The notes under the pieces were generated by a model, which saw only the letters and a program-made list of their open reading frames with translations, ran no database searches and had not been told where the DNA came from. Made by a program: the position numbers and the translations under genes. A DNA stretch of 64,000 bases from Pseudomonas abietaniphila (GTDB taxonomy: Bacteria > Pseudomonadota > Gammaproteobacteria > Pseudomonadales > Pseudomonadaceae). The DNA lies in contig NZ_FNCO01000017.1 in NCBI RefSeq assembly GCF_900100795.1, positions 62,001 to 126,000 of the forward strand, in the 5' to 3' direction. Shown one piece after another: positions 31,844 through 38,847 of this stretch (position 1 is the first letter of the stretch; every line of letters begins with the position of its first letter).

Positions 31844-32044
31844 ATGTCACAACCTCAACCAGTTACGCCACTTGCCCTCGGGATTGACGACGCAGCAACG
31901 GCGATTGGCGTTGCCCGTTCTGCTCTCTACGCAATAGTTGCTAGGGGGGAGATCGAAAGCTTCAAGCTCGGTAAACGTCGCCTGATCTTGGTCAAGAACC
32001 TGGACGCGTACATCAACCGTGTTGCCAAGGAAGGTGCACGATGA
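31844..32044 (+). CDS. AlpA/excisionase-like helix-turn-helix protein
   Basis: A 66-residue MerR-like winged HTH of the excisionase (Xis/AlpA) type: LGIDDAATAIGVARSALYAI is the HTH and FKLGKRRLILVKNLDAYINR the wing. AlpA proteins activate satellite genes and excision in P4-like elements and Gram-negative PICIs. GGTGGAG seven bases before ATG 31844 sets the start; an in-frame ATG far upstream lies in the operator region. Its stop overlaps the start of the next gene (ATGA). It is the first gene of the rightward early operon and probably the switch for excision and replication. Confidence 0.85.
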   Translation: MSQPQPVTPLALGIDDAATAIGVARSALYAIVARGEIESFKLGKRRLILVKNLDAYINRVAKEGAR

Positions 32045-32280
32045 ACAACCAATTCAGCGACCTGTTCCACCCGTATCAACTGAGCAAACTGATCGTTGAC
32101 TTCGACAAGGGCACGGTGATCGCCGAGGCCATTTCGGATATCGGCGTCACCCAAATCGACCTGCGCGAAGTCGCTCTGGCTGACATCGATGACGACGAGA
32201 TCCTGGCGAAGTTCTTCGACTCCGGCGATCTGCAGGCGATCAAGGATTTCCGCTTTCAGCACATCGGGCAGTTCCTGTGA
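32041..32280 (+). CDS. Small satellite protein of unknown function
   Basis: A 79-residue acidic protein (MNNQFSDLFHPYQLSKLIVD...), not recognised. It has no signal peptide or membrane helix. Asp/Glu clusters (ADIDDDEILAKFFDSGD) are the main feature. It overlaps the AlpA-like gene by four bases and the next small frame by four bases, so it is part of a coupled early operon. Confidence 0.75.
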   Translation: MNNQFSDLFHPYQLSKLIVDFDKGTVIAEAISDIGVTQIDLREVALADIDDDEILAKFFDSGDLQAIKDFRFQHIGQFL

Positions 32281-32426
32281 GCGTCCGCATCATTGGCAGG
32301 GGGCGGGAAGTCCTCGGCACCCTTCAACTACCGGCCAGCACCCGCTTGGCCGATCTGGAACCACTGCGCCGTCTCGGCGCCCATCGAGTAGAGGTGATCT
32401 ATGAGCAAGCAACAGCGCGCCATTGA
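32277..32426 (+). CDS. Very small coupled satellite gene (49 residues)
   Basis: A GTG-initiated frame of 49 codons: it starts in the stop of the previous gene (GTGA) and ends 26 bases inside the next gene. The product reads VRIIGRGREVLGTLQLPAST, then RLADLEPLRRLGAHRVEVIY. The GTGA junction is the same device used between other genes here, and the frame fills a gap of 120 bases that would otherwise be empty in a very compact operon. I do not recognise it. It is likely but not certain to be expressed. Confidence 0.55.
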   Translation: MSVRIIGRGREVLGTLQLPASTRLADLEPLRRLGAHRVEVIYEQATARH

Positions 32427-32613
32427 GGCGCAAGCGCGGGAGGTCGCGCAGAAGTATGGCTGCACGGCTGTGAAGTCCACCAAGCGTCTGCCCGTGAACG
32501 GTGGCGGTGGGTTTCAGGTAGTCGATTCAGAAACCTGTCTTGTCCGGGTCGGCCGGCACTTCGACATGAGCGCTGAACAGGTAATCAAATTCTTTGAGGG
32601 GGACGCAGCATGA
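32401..32613 (+). CDS. Small satellite protein of unknown function
   Basis: A 70-residue basic protein (MSKQQRAIEAQAREVAQKYG...) with a Gly run (VNGGGGFQVVD) and a second half that could form a small alpha/beta unit. GAGGTG before ATG 32401 is a good ribosome-binding site. It overlaps the next gene by four bases. No family recognised; early-region satellite or phage orphan. Confidence 0.7.
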   Translation: MSKQQRAIEAQAREVAQKYGCTAVKSTKRLPVNGGGGFQVVDSETCLVRVGRHFDMSAEQVIKFFEGDAA

Positions 32614-32936
32614 ACAATCAGGTGGCAAAAGGCGATGCAGAACTGATGATGGATGCCGGAATATTCATGAGCACCATTGCCGGTCTGATCAGTGATGACC
32701 TCTGCGAGCAGGCAGACGGGGAAGGGCGGTCATTCCTGAATCCGTACAGGCTTGAAGGTCTGATGAAGGGTTTGCTGCTGGCGGCTCACAGGCTGGAGGA
32801 GCGCAGCGAATGGCTGAGTGAGACAGTCGAGAATGAAGAGAAGCTGGCCCAGGCAGCGTTGGCGCGCTGCCAGGGTCGTGACGATCACCGGGAAAGCAAT
32901 GTCGGGGCAGAGTGTGGCAGAGCTCGCGCAGCCTGA
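32610..32936 (+). CDS. Small satellite protein of unknown function
   Basis: A 108-residue, mainly helical protein (MNNQVAKGDAELMMDAGIFM..., RLEGLMKGLLLAAHRLEERS, VENEEKLAQAALARCQGRD). The long amphipathic helix in the second half may be a coiled coil. It starts at an ATGA junction with the previous gene. No family recognised. Confidence 0.7.
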   Translation: MNNQVAKGDAELMMDAGIFMSTIAGLISDDLCEQADGEGRSFLNPYRLEGLMKGLLLAAHRLEERSEWLSETVENEEKLAQAALARCQGRDDHRESNVGAECGRARAA

Positions 32937-33006
32937 CAATCCTCTGTTCTCAAGCGAGGGGGTGCGGATTCCGCTCACCCCTTTGCGCCTGTCTGTGAGT
33001 TCCTGA
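32899..33006 (+). CDS. Possible 35-residue gene between early operon and replication gene
   Basis: An ATG at 32899, with GGGAAAGCA before it, opens a 35-codon frame (MSGQSVAELAQPDNPLFSSE...) whose stop is directly followed by the ATG of the next gene. It overlaps the 3' end of the previous gene in another frame. The tight junction argues for it; the small size argues against. Confidence 0.35.
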   Translation: MSGQSVAELAQPDNPLFSSEGVRIPLTPLRLSVSS

Positions 33007-33444
33007 ATGGCAAAGAAAAATGGTCTGCCCTACGACAAGGAGGGCGGGGTACAAGCGATCCAACGCCGCCTCACCCGGTCACAGGCATATCTAGGATTGA
33101 GCTGCCAGGCTAAAGCGCTACTCCACCTTATGCATTCATTTTGGACACCATCAGGCCCGGTAGGCTTCGGAGTTCGTCAGGCCGAAGAAGAAATCCCATG
33201 TTCGCGAAAGCTGGCCATGAGGGCTTTCTCTGAGCTTTCTGAGACGGGTTTTATCGTCATGGTCGACGAAAGCCTGTTCTGTAGTCGAACCCAGTCCAAA
33301 ACCCGAACCTGGCGCCTTACCTGGATGCCGTGTTGGCGTCATCGGGCACCGACGAACGACTGGGAGAAAACTCAGATTTCGATTTCTACCGGTGTAAAAA
33401 CGACACCTGAGAGGGTGCCACAGGTGTCGAATATGGACCATTGA
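33007..33444 (+). CDS. Winged-helix protein, probable replication initiator of the satellite
   Basis: A 145-residue protein. Residues about 15-95 look like a winged helix of phage or plasmid replication proteins: SQAYLGLSCQAKALLHLMHS, FGVRQAEEEIPCSRKLAMRA and FSELSETGFIVMVDES (helix, recognition helix, wing). The last 40 residues are basic and poorly ordered. The final part of the gene and the 80 bases after it contain four copies of CAGGTGTCG, two of them as a 19-base perfect inverted repeat, so the gene reads into its own likely origin. There is no primase-helicase gene, so the host or helper must supply it. Assignment as initiator rests on fold and position. Confidence 0.6.
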   Translation: MAKKNGLPYDKEGGVQAIQRRLTRSQAYLGLSCQAKALLHLMHSFWTPSGPVGFGVRQAEEEIPCSRKLAMRAFSELSETGFIVMVDESLFCSRTQSKTRTWRLTWMPCWRHRAPTNDWEKTQISISTGVKTTPERVPQVSNMDH

Positions 33445-33525
33445 GGTTCTTTTGGGCGTCCACAGGTGTCGTTTTCGATACCTGTGGAGCACTTTTCCGA
33501 GTTCTACAGGTGTCGTTTTTACACC
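33391..33525. repeat. Iteron cluster, candidate replication origin of the satellite
   Basis: Four copies of CAGGTGTCG occur: inverted at 33401-33409, direct at 33421-33429, 33463-33471 and 33507-33515. The first and last are extended to a perfect 19-base inverted repeat (33391-33409 and 33507-33525). The third is the left arm of a 28-base hairpin, CCACAGGT (33460-33467) with ACCTGTGG (33480-33487) and inner TCG/CGA pairs around TTTT. The cluster spans the 3' end of the winged-helix gene. Confidence 0.7.
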
Positions 33526-34355
33526 ACTCCTACTACGCCATACACACACCCTTTCCAATCACCTGCCAAACCACTGTCAAAACGCACGCAGCACCCCGGC
33601 GCGTCACTCGACGATACCTCGGCGGATCCAAACACCCGGAAAGCCGGGTATTCCACCGATGGCGGAACATCTCAAGGGCATCGTGAAACGCTACCCCCTT
33701 GCATCCACCCGAATCTGGGTATGTGCCTTCTCCTCAAATTGAGGGTATCTACCCCGCCAGATCGGCGGCCAGGGTAATACGGGAAAATCCCGTATCTAAA
33801 CTCAGGTCCAAAAATCGGACCTCACGACTTTTGAAAATCGGACATATCGAAGACACGATTCCTGGCTGATTCGCTACGGACCACGACACATAAGGCCAGC
33901 AGCGTGTTTCTGCATCCATCCCAAAGGAGGAGCCAAAAGGGTCTGTGCAATTTGCAGACCCCTACCCCGTTGAATAGACGGGCCAGGGATCACATCCGAT
34001 GTGATCCCTCCAATCCCCAGTGGGGCCGGACAACTCCCGCCGATGGCGGAAGCTAACTCTCCCCAGTGGGGGAAGTATCCGACCGGCGCTGGTGGATGGG
34101 GTAACGGATCGTTAGGACGTGGGGTGGTGAAATACCACCCCATCTGCAAGCAACGTTAACCCACCGTGAACCCACTGGGTTTTAACGTTGTATCGACACG
34201 GCATCCAGCCGGATGAGATGTCCTCAAAAGTCAGGAGATCTACCGTTCGTCAGAAACTACAAGAGACCGTTAGTATCCTCGGACACAACTGGACATAACC
34301 AGACATAGCGTCATTTAGGGGGACTGTAACCCTCTGTTTTGACTTGGAAAACGCG
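33526..34355 (+). other. Gene-free, hairpin-rich region between replication and capsid modules
   Basis: About 830 bases with no credible gene but many short-loop inverted repeats: ACCCGG/CCGGGT (33634-33649), CCGCC/GGCGG (33754-33768), ATACGGGA/TCCCGTAT (33777-33795), AGGTCC/GGACCT (33804-33822), AGGGATCACAT/ATGTGATCCCT (33985-34009), CCCC-AGT-GGGG (34015-34025), CCGCC-GAT-GGCGG (34037-34049), CCCC-AGT-GGGG again (34061-34071), GGGGTGGT/ACCACCCC (34121-34141) and CAACGTTAA/TTAACGTTG (34151-34190, with an inner CCCA/TGGG). Two copies of AAAATCGGAC lie at 33811 and 33834. It could be a structured non-coding RNA, a packaging or conversion site, or transcription attenuators. Confidence 0.75.
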
Positions 34356-34391
34356 CCTATGGTGAGGCCTGAAGAACCCCACCCCATAGGA
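34356..34391 (+). promoter_or_regulatory. Hairpin covering the capsid gene ribosome-binding site
   Basis: CCTATGG (34356-34362) pairs with CCATAGG (34384-34390), with further TGAGG / CC(C)CA pairing inside. The AGGA that would serve as ribosome-binding site (34388-34391) lies in the right arm, 10 bases before the capsid ATG, so translation of the capsid could depend on opening this stem. Confidence 0.5.
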
Positions 34392-34401
34392 TTTTCCCTG
34401 A

Positions 34402-35604
34402 ATGAAACTTCACGAACTGCGCGAGAAGCGCACCGCCGCCGTCGAGGCCATGCGTACCCTGGTGGATACCGCTTCCGCTGCTGGACGTGACCTGACCGCC
34501 GAAGAGTCAACCCAGTTTGAAACGCTCAAGACCGAAGAGCGCAGCCTGTCTTTCCAGCTCCAACGCGCCGAGCACGTTGCAGATCTGGAGAAGCGCACCG
34601 CTGGCCCGGTGAGCAACGACACCTCCGAGCACTTGGAGCAGAGGGTCAGCGTTATTCGCGTCCTGCGCGCCCAGATGGAAGGCCGTCAAGTGGACGGCGC
34701 CGAGCGCGAGTACACGCAGGAAACCGAGCGCCGCACCGGTCGCAAAGCCGAGGGGGCATTCGTTCCGTTCGCTGCCCTGGAGCGCCGCGCCAACACCACC
34801 ACGACCGCGCCCGAGCTGGTGGGTACTGACCATCGAGCAGACTTGTATATCGGCCCATTGCGTGAGGCACTGCTGGCGCGTTCGCTGGGCGTCCGCACCC
34901 TCACCGGCTTGGTGGGCAACGTCTCGATTCCGAAGTACGGCAGCGGCCTGGAAACTGGCTGGGTGACTGAGGGTCAGGCTGTGCCTGAAGGTCAGATGGG
35001 CTTCGATGGCGTGACCCTGACGCCGAAACACGTTGGCGGCAAAACCGAAATGAGCCGCCAACTGATTCAGCAATCGTCGCCAGGCATCGAGCAGTTGGTG
35101 CGTGAAGACCTGGCGTTCCTGATCGCCAAACAGATCGACCGCGCCATTATCACCGGCAGCGGTGCGGCTGGTGAACCGCTGGGCGTGCTGAACACTCCCG
35201 GCATCCAGACCGCTGCCATGCCCGACACTTGGGCCGAAGTTTTGGCACTGCTGGAAAAGCTGGATGACGTGAACATCACCAATGCGCGTTGGCTGACCAC
35301 TGCCGCCATCCGCACCGTGCTGGGCAGCACCGAGAAGGTGGCCGGGTCGGGCAGTGGATTCCTGTACGACAACGGCACTCTAGCCAACCTGGCACTGGCG
35401 GCGTCGAAGAACGTTCCGGCTGGCAAGCTGATCTTGGGCGACTGGAGCCAGGTCATGCTGGGCGTCTGGTCCGAGGTGGACATTCTGGTGAACCCATACG
35501 CCGAACCGGCCTACAGCCGTGGCGGTGTGCAGGTCCGTGCAATGGCCACCGTCGATACCGCTGTACGTCATCCCGAAGGCTTTGTCGTGGCATCGGGGGC
35601 TTAA
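34402..35604 (+). CDS. HK97-fold major capsid protein
   Basis: A 400-residue HK97-type capsid subunit. The first about 100 residues are a charged coiled coil (KLHELREKRTAAVEAMRTLV, EESTQFETLKTEERSLSFQL), the scaffolding delta domain that the prohead protease removes. The mature part starts around 110-125 and has the family blocks YIGPLREALLARSLGVRTL, NVSIPKYGSGLETGWVTEGQ, KTEMSRQLIQQSSPGIEQLV, QIDRAIITGSGAAGEPLGVL (P-domain spine helix and E-loop region) and the C-terminal GDWSQVMLGVWSEVDILVNP. HK97 gp5 has 385 residues, so size is normal. In cf-PICIs this protein makes satellite-sized capsids. It is the first gene of the packaging operon. Confidence 0.95.
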   Translation: MKLHELREKRTAAVEAMRTLVDTASAAGRDLTAEESTQFETLKTEERSLSFQLQRAEHVADLEKRTAGPVSNDTSEHLEQRVSVIRVLRAQMEGRQVDGAEREYTQETERRTGRKAEGAFVPFAALERRANTTTTAPELVGTDHRADLYIGPLREALLARSLGVRTLTGLVGNVSIPKYGSGLETGWVTEGQAVPEGQMGFDGVTLTPKHVGGKTEMSRQLIQQSSPGIEQLVREDLAFLIAKQIDRAIITGSGAAGEPLGVLNTPGIQTAAMPDTWAEVLALLEKLDDVNITNARWLTTAAIRTVLGSTEKVAGSGSGFLYDNGTLANLALAASKNVPAGKLILGDWSQVMLGVWSEVDILVNPYAEPAYSRGGVQVRAMATVDTAVRHPEGFVVASGA

Positions 35605-35606
35605 CC

Positions 35607-36206
35607 ATGAGCGCGCTGGCAATCGAATACACCCCGATGACCACCATCAAGCTATCCGGCTCGCTGGCGCGCCTATTCGGCCGTCTCCACAAGCGGCAGA
35701 TTGACTCAGGTAGTGCGCGGGAATGCTTCAAAGCTCTGGAAGTGACCATTCCCGGTTTCAAAGAGGAAATTTCGAGACTTGCCCGTTTGGGTATGCGTTT
35801 CGCGATATTCCGCAACCGCGTCAATGCGTCAGAGAAAGAATTTGACCTTGCTGGCACCCGAGAGATCAGGATCGTTCCATTAGTGGCGGGCAGCAAGCGC
35901 GCAGGCATTCTCCAAACCGTGCTTGGAATCGTGCTGATCGTCGCCTCGTTTTTCGTGGCGCCAGGCTCGCAGCCTGCACTTCTTGCCGCCGGCATAGGCA
36001 CGACTGCTGGCGGTGTTATCCAAATGCTGAGTCCACAAGCTGGCGGACTCAGGCAAAGTGCATCCCCCGACAATTTGCCGAGCTATGCCTTCGGCAGCGC
36101 AAAGAACACAACCGCCAGCGGCAACCCCGTCCCGATCTGCATCGGCGAACGTAGGTGGGGCGGCGCGATCATATCTGCCTCGATCGTTGCGGAGGACAAA
36201 GCGTGA
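35607..36206 (+). CDS. Lambda gpI-like tail assembly protein, misplaced among head genes
   Basis: A 199-residue homologue of phage lambda tail assembly protein I. The N-terminal ubiquitin-like half reads IKLSGSLARLFGRLHKRQID, ALEVTIPGFKEEISRLA and REIRIVPLVAGSKR; then comes the Gly/Ala-rich hydrophobic hairpin GILQTVLGIVLIVASFFVAP to GIGTTAGGVIQMLSPQAGG and the conserved end NTTASGNPVPICIGERRWGG. In lambda, gpI is needed to start the tail tip with gpJ and is absent from the virion. Here no tail tip gene exists; the gene sits 2 bases after the capsid stop and overlaps the protease start (TGATG). The protein is full length, so it is likely functional, perhaps acting on the helper's tail. Confidence 0.88.
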   Translation: MSALAIEYTPMTTIKLSGSLARLFGRLHKRQIDSGSARECFKALEVTIPGFKEEISRLARLGMRFAIFRNRVNASEKEFDLAGTREIRIVPLVAGSKRAGILQTVLGIVLIVASFFVAPGSQPALLAAGIGTTAGGVIQMLSPQAGGLRQSASPDNLPSYAFGSAKNTTASGNPVPICIGERRWGGAIISASIVAEDKA

Positions 36207-36724
36207 TGGAACGTCGCTCGTTCAGCATCGAGCAGAAAGGCCGGACCCTGTTCGGCTATGCAGCCCGTTTCGGTGATCCAACCCCCATTGGGGGCTGGAC
36301 CGAGACAATCCAGCCGGGGGCTTTCAAACGCTCCCTTGCAGGGCCAGCCGCCGCCAGCATCCGTGCCGTTTACGAGCACAACGATGCAGCCCTTTTGGGC
36401 CGTGTCGGAGCTGGAACCCTGCGCCTATCCGAGGATGACGTGGGGTTAGCATTTGAATTGGATCTACCCGACACGACACTGGGTCGCGACCTGTCCGAAC
36501 TGGTAAAACGGGGCGACGTGGCCGGGTGCTCGTTCGGGTTCATTCCTGTTAAGGAGGACTGGCAAGGCGAAGTGCGCAGCCTGCAGGACGTCGATCTGCA
36601 TGAAATCACGATCACGGCCAACCCTGCCTATCAGTCCACCAGCGTTTCAGTGCGGAGCAAGAAGCCCGTCCAGGCCATCGCGCACGCCCGCCGCTATCTT
36701 GAATTCCTGGAGTGCATTCGGTGA
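36206..36724 (+). CDS. HK97-family prohead protease
   Basis: A 172-residue serine protease of the HK97 gp4 / U35 family. It cuts the capsid delta domain during maturation. Sequence marks are LFGYAARFGDPTPIGGWTET, catalytic H58 in VYEHND and S109 in VAGCSFGF, then LHEITITANPAYQSTSV. Start ATG 36206 overlaps the stop of the gpI-like gene, with GGAGG upstream. In most phages this gene lies between portal and capsid with portal first; here the order is capsid, gpI-like, protease, portal. Its own stop overlaps the GTG of the portal gene. Confidence 0.93.
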   Translation: MERRSFSIEQKGRTLFGYAARFGDPTPIGGWTETIQPGAFKRSLAGPAAASIRAVYEHNDAALLGRVGAGTLRLSEDDVGLAFELDLPDTTLGRDLSELVKRGDVAGCSFGFIPVKEDWQGEVRSLQDVDLHEITITANPAYQSTSVSVRSKKPVQAIAHARRYLEFLECIR

Positions 36725-37965
36725 AGAAGCTGTTTCGACTGTTCACCCGCTCCGACAACAACACACCGGCATACGATCGGTACTTCGACCAATTCAACCA
36801 GGCCAGTAATTCGGCCGGCGTGAACGTCACCGTCCAGACCGCCGAGTCGATCAGCGCCGTGTATGCAGCCGTGGCCGCGATCAGTGAGAGCGTGGGTAGT
36901 CTGCCGCTGGATGTTTACCGTCGCACCGATGACGGACGCGACAAGGCCCGCACCCATCCACTGTATCCGTTGCTCCACGACGCGCCGAACGATTGGCAGA
37001 CCGCTCTCGAATTCCGCGAGCAGTTGCAGCGCCATGTTCTGCTGCGCGGCAATGGCTATGCCCGTATCCGTTGGAATGGTGCCGGTCGCGTGCAAGCGCT
37101 GGAACCGATTCACCCTGACGCCGTACAGATCCTGCGAAGCTCCGCAAGCGAGCGCTTGATCTATGAGTTCACCGACAGACACGGCAAGCTTCAGCGCCTG
37201 ACCGCAGACGAAATGCTGCACATCCGCTACCACACAGAGGATGGCATTCTGGGGCGCAGTCCTATTCAGGTCGCCCGCGATACCGTGGGGCTGGCGCTGG
37301 CCGAACGCACTCACGGCGAACGCATGTTTGCCAATGGCACCAAGCTGTCAGGCGTCATCGAGACTCAGCCCGGTACCACGAAACAACAGGCCGGGGAGAT
37401 CCGCGAGAGTTGGGCGGCTGGCCAAGGTGGGGTAAGCAACCACGGCAAGACGGCGGTACTGCCCCAGGGCGCCATATTCAAGACAGTCAGCATGACGCTC
37501 GAGGACAGCGAATGGATCGAGGCGCGACGTCTTTCTGTCGAGGAGGTGGCCCGCTTGTTCCGCGTCCCGCCTGTGCTGATCGGTGATCTGCGAGAGGCCA
37601 ACTACTCCAACGCTGTCGAGCTGGCCCGTTACTTCGTGGTGCACACCCTGCGCCGTCACCTGGTTGCGTGGGAGCAGGCCATCAACAGCACCCTTCTCGG
37701 TACTGGGTTCTTTGCTGAGCACAACGTCGAAGGTTTGCTGCGAGGCGATAGCGTCACTCGTGCCGAGTTCTATCAGCGCGGTATCGAGGATGGATGGCTG
37801 CTTCGCTCCGAAGTGCGCCGCATGGAAAACCTGCCCACCGTAGAAGGTATCGATGATGTCCAAGCGCCCGCGCCTCAAGATGCTCCAGCCCCGGGTAAAG
37901 ATGCTGGAGCCAAGGATCAAAACCCTGGATCAGCACCAAAAGGAAATACGGGAGAAGAAGCGTGA
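36721..37965 (+). CDS. HK97-family portal protein
   Basis: A 414-residue portal subunit; twelve form the ring at the DNA-entry vertex. Blocks: VTVQTAESISAVYAAVAAIS, HPLYPLLHDAPNDWQTALEF, LLRGNGYARIRWNGAGRVQA, DGILGRSPIQVARDTVGLAL, RLSVEEVARLFRVPPVLIGD and YFVVHTLRRHLVAWEQAINS. These follow HK97 gp3 in order. The start is GTG 36721 (GGAG eight bases before), overlapping the protease stop; a GTG nine bases earlier is in frame but badly placed. The last 30 residues are Ala/Pro/Lys-rich. It overlaps the HNH gene by four bases. Confidence 0.94.
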   Translation: MKKLFRLFTRSDNNTPAYDRYFDQFNQASNSAGVNVTVQTAESISAVYAAVAAISESVGSLPLDVYRRTDDGRDKARTHPLYPLLHDAPNDWQTALEFREQLQRHVLLRGNGYARIRWNGAGRVQALEPIHPDAVQILRSSASERLIYEFTDRHGKLQRLTADEMLHIRYHTEDGILGRSPIQVARDTVGLALAERTHGERMFANGTKLSGVIETQPGTTKQQAGEIRESWAAGQGGVSNHGKTAVLPQGAIFKTVSMTLEDSEWIEARRLSVEEVARLFRVPPVLIGDLREANYSNAVELARYFVVHTLRRHLVAWEQAINSTLLGTGFFAEHNVEGLLRGDSVTRAEFYQRGIEDGWLLRSEVRRMENLPTVEGIDDVQAPAPQDAPAPGKDAGAKDQNPGSAPKGNTGEEA

Positions 37966-38366
37966 AGCCCGCCCGCCCGCGTTCGAAGTACAAGCCCAAG
38001 GCCAGGGTTATTCCATTATCCAGCGCGGCATGGAAGCGGCTGCGAGCACAGATTCTGGCTGAGGAGCCATTGTGCCGCTGGTGCTTGGCCCGGGGGCTGT
38101 ATGTGGCCAGCACTGACGTGGACCATATCAGCAACGATGGCGACGACAACCGCAGGGATAACCTGACCGGCATGTGCCACTCCTGCCACTCCATCAAGAC
38201 CGCACAAGACATGGGCAAGGGCACCACACGAGGACACGACCTGAACGGCCTCCCGCTCGATCCTGCGCACCCCTGGAACGTGATGAAAGGCGCACCAGAA
38301 CAGTGCACTAGCGAAAGATCACGAGGAACCACCCTGCCGCTGAGCGCGCCCGACCTGCTTTCTTAA
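37962..38366 (+). CDS. HNH endonuclease of the packaging module
   Basis: A 134-residue HNH nuclease. Zinc-knuckle cysteines C38/C41 (EPLCRWCLARG) and C72/C75 (GMCHSCHS) flank the HNH core D54-H55 (STDVDHISNDGDDNRRDNL). Such proteins sit beside the terminase in HK97-like cos phages and are needed for cos cleavage and packaging. GTG start at 37962 overlaps the portal stop. It is 19 bases before the small terminase gene. Its presence suggests that the satellite packages by a cos mechanism. Confidence 0.92.
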   Translation: MKPARPRSKYKPKARVIPLSSAAWKRLRAQILAEEPLCRWCLARGLYVASTDVDHISNDGDDNRRDNLTGMCHSCHSIKTAQDMGKGTTRGHDLNGLPLDPAHPWNVMKGAPEQCTSERSRGTTLPLSAPDLLS

Positions 38367-38385
38367 CGCTAACTGCCTGAAAACC

Positions 38386-38847
38386 ATGAAGACGACCGAC
38401 CGACGCCCCCGATCTGACAGTGCCAAGGCCGCTGTAGCTGCCAGCCAGGCCGTAGCGCTTGGCCCGCTACCGCCGCCGGCTCATGTTCGGCTTCGTGACT
38501 GTGATCGGCCTTTCTGGAATGCCATCGTGACCGCTCGCCCACGCGATACCTGGACCGACGCCGACCTGGTGCTGGCCGGTAATCTCGCCCGGGCGTATGC
38601 CGATATGGAAACCCTGCAGGAGAGCATCGAGCGCGACGGCATGTTGATCGAGGGCAAGATAAACCCGGCGTGCGACCTGCTGGACAAGATGACCCGCCGC
38701 GCCCTGGCGACTGGTCGACAACTGATGGTCGCCACCATCGCCACCGTGGGCAAGGCCCAGGACATCCACAAGGGTGCCGCTCTGGAACGTGGAGCGCGCC
38801 AACATGAGGATGACGATCTGATCCCGACACTGGGAACGCTGCAATGA
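38386..38847 (+). CDS. terS: Small terminase subunit (P27-like)
   Basis: A 153-residue P27/phi-HK97-like small terminase, which binds the packaging site and brings DNA to the large subunit. The N-terminus is basic and Ala-rich (SDSAKAAVAASQ); the core has PFWNAIVTARPRDTWTDADL, VLAGNLARAYADMETLQESI and GKINPACDLLDKMTRRALAT, the usual helical pattern. The C-terminus is acidic (HEDDDLIPTLGTLQ). It overlaps the large subunit gene by four bases (ATGA). A satellite with its own TerS selects its own DNA for packaging. Confidence 0.88.
   Translation: MKTTDRRPRSDSAKAAVAASQAVALGPLPPPAHVRLRDCDRPFWNAIVTARPRDTWTDADLVLAGNLARAYADMETLQESIERDGMLIEGKINPACDLLDKMTRRALATGRQLMVATIATVGKAQDIHKGAALERGARQHEDDDLIPTLGTLQ

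Noticed and set aside
33441..33777. Frames of 80-100 codons after the winged-helix gene
   Set aside because: They run through the iterons and hairpins, have Pro/His/Thr-rich compositions without fold signals, and lack start sites.
37853..38062. A 69-codon frame over the portal-HNH junction with repeated KMLxPR-like words
   Set aside because: It overlaps the portal end and the HNH start in another frame. The repetition reflects the Ala/Pro/Lys-rich portal tail; no ribosome-binding site.
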